A stretch of 64,000 bases of DNA from CAIWHR01 sp963713275 (GTDB taxonomy: Bacteria; Pseudomonadota; Gammaproteobacteria; Burkholderiales; Casimicrobiaceae). The position numbers and the translations under genes are program-made. The notes under the pieces are model-generated. The model had not been told where the DNA came from. It saw only the letters and a list, made by a program, of their open reading frames with translations, and ran no database searches. This document shows, piece after piece, positions 63,017-64,000 of the stretch (its first letter is position 1; every line of letters starts with the position of its first letter). Location: contig CAVQLG010000017.1 in assembly GCA_963713275.1 (NCBI GenBank), positions 286,716 through 350,715 of the forward strand, written 5' to 3'.

Positions 63017-64000
63017 ATGCAAGTGAAGACTATCCTGAATCGGGTGCAGAGGCATCCCTCGTTTGTGTACGAGCGGGTGCGCTTGGTCGAGGGGGAGGTG
63101 CCGCGACTCGAGGTCGACGTGCGGGCGCGGGCCAACAGCCGGCCGTGCTGCTCGGGCTGTGAGCGTGCGGGACCGGGCTATGACACCGTGCCCGCTCGGC
63201 GCTTCGAGTTCGTGCCGCTGTGGGGGATGGCGGTGTTTCTGATCTACGCCATGCGTCGGGTCGACTGCCCGAGCTGTGGGGTGCGGGTGGAGCGGGTGCC
63301 GTGGGCAACGGGGAAGCACACGCTGACCGACACCTACCTGTGGTTCCTGGCGAGCTGGGCGCGGCGGCTGAGCTGGAAGGAGGTGGCCGAGGTCTTCCGC
63401 ACCAGCTGGGACAAGGTCTTCGCTGCGGTGGAGATGGCGGTCGAGTGGGGGCGTGCCCACCAGGACCTCTCGGGGATCCGCTCGATTGGCGTTGACGAAA
63501 TCGCCTGGCAGCGCAACCACCGCTACGCCACCGTGGTCTACCAGATCGACGAGCACTGCCGCCGACTGCTCTGGGTGGGTCCGGAGCGCAAAGCGAAGAC
63601 TCTGCTGGCCTTCTTCCGCTGGTTCGGCGCCGAGCGCAGCGCCGCGCTCGCCTTCATCTGCTCCGATATGTGGAAACCCTACCTCAAGGTCGTCGCCAAG
63701 AAGGCCGCCCAAGCGGTGCACGTGCTCGACCGCTTCCACATCATGGCGCACTTCAGCAAGGCGATCGACAAGGTGCGGAGCGAGGAGGCCCGCGAGCTCA
63801 AGGCCAAGGGCTATGAGCCGGTGCTGAAGAACACCCGCTGGCTGCTGCTCAAGCGCCCGGAGAACCTGACCGAGACGCAAGAGCCGCGCCTCGCCGACCT
63901 GGTGCGCTACAACCTGCGCTCGGTTCGGACCTATCTGCTCAAGGAGGACTTTCAGTTCTTCTGGGACTACGTCTCGCCCCACTGGGCCGGCCAGTTCCTA
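63017..64000 (+). CDS. ISL3-family transposase (runs off window)
   Basis: The first 328 residues of an ISL3 transposase. An N-terminal zinc ribbon (RPCCSGCERAG and VDCPSCGVRVERVPWATG), an HTH (SWKEVAEVFRTSWDKVFAAV), and the DDE core with Asp in IRSIGVDEIAWQRNHRY and Asp in AFICSDMWKPYLKVV, then HVLDRFHIMAHFSKAID. The ATG at 63017 follows GGAGGGGG. The frame is intact up to the window end; the catalytic Glu lies at or beyond it. Confidence 0.93.
   Translation, partial: MQVKTILNRVQRHPSFVYERVRLVEGEVPRLEVDVRARANSRPCCSGCERAGPGYDTVPARRFEFVPLWGMAVFLIYAMRRVDCPSCGVRVERVPWATGKHTLTDTYLWFLASWARRLSWKEVAEVFRTSWDKVFAAVEMAVEWGRAHQDLSGIRSIGVDEIAWQRNHRYATVVYQIDEHCRRLLWVGPERKAKTLLAFFRWFGAERSAALAFICSDMWKPYLKVVAKKAAQAVHVLDRFHIMAHFSKAIDKVRSEEARELKAKGYEPVLKNTRWLLLKRPENLTETQEPRLADLVRYNLRSVRTYLLKEDFQFFWDYVSPHWAGQFL

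Overview
The window is very GC-rich, with strong G/C at third codon positions in the real reading frames. Its gene content (DUF1631, DUF1615, RhlE, an AapJQMP amino-acid importer, and an aldehyde oxidoreductase cluster ordered like that of Aromatoleum) points to a betaproteobacterium, most likely a Burkholderiales or Rhodocyclales relative. This is inference from gene content, since no rRNA or other phylogenetic marker lies in the window. No tRNA, rRNA or CRISPR array was recognised.

Positions 1-24.7 kb are ordinary chromosome. They carry the start of rlmI, an erythrin-VIT1 iron transporter, an aldo/keto reductase, a DksA-like zinc-finger protein, a small heat-shock protein behind a good sigma-32 promoter, msrA, several exported hypotheticals, a neutral zinc metallopeptidase, trxC, a quinone-oxidoreductase-like protein, a DUF2237 protein and an esterase in one overlapping set. 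They continue with a SET-domain methyltransferase, PPK2, cysK, rhlE, an S4 protein, an ABC-F ATPase, DUF1631, an SDR, an LpxL-type acyltransferase and a uracil permease. From 24.3 to 31 kb lie a small membrane protein with an internal duplication, a divergent acetylglutamate-kinase-like protein, a DUF692 (MNIO-fold) protein lacking the usual metal ligands, a DapA-family lyase overlapping a GntR/FCD regulator, and an exported hydrolase.

From 31.2 to 35 kb lies a complete mmdADCB-type operon for a biotin-dependent, sodium-pumping acyl-CoA decarboxylase. It is followed on the other strand by a DUF1615 lipoprotein, an aapJQMP amino-acid ABC importer (36.3-40.4 kb) and an aorABC-like tungsten aldehyde oxidoreductase cluster with a MoaD-like protein (40.6-44.8 kb). 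From 45.2 to 49.3 kb three genes read together: an exported FlgT/TolB-N-like protein, a CsgG-family protein, and a membrane Ser/Thr kinase with a large extracytoplasmic domain. This looks like an uncharacterised envelope signalling or secretion unit.

From 49.6 kb on the window becomes a mobile-element sink. After a nucleotidyltransferase-fold gene, a decayed universal stress protein and a cardiolipin synthase, an ISAs1-type transposon carries a DruA-like (DUF4338) domain fused to its transposase. It has been split twice: by a second, intact DUF4338-ISAs1 transposon (8-bp target duplication GATCTCAT) and by an IS1380 element (5-bp duplication TTGAT). Removing both insertions in silico restores one continuous coding frame. 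Next come a three-gene transposition module (zinc-ribbon/HTH protein, DDE integrase with an in-frame amber codon, AAA+ ATPase), a truncated Tn5/IS4-type transposase and the start of an ISL3 transposase.

More than a dozen otherwise conserved genes carry single-base frameshifts, mostly one-base gains and some in homopolymers. This suggests either residual long-read assembly error or, less likely, widespread decay. Frame calls at those points should be treated as provisional.
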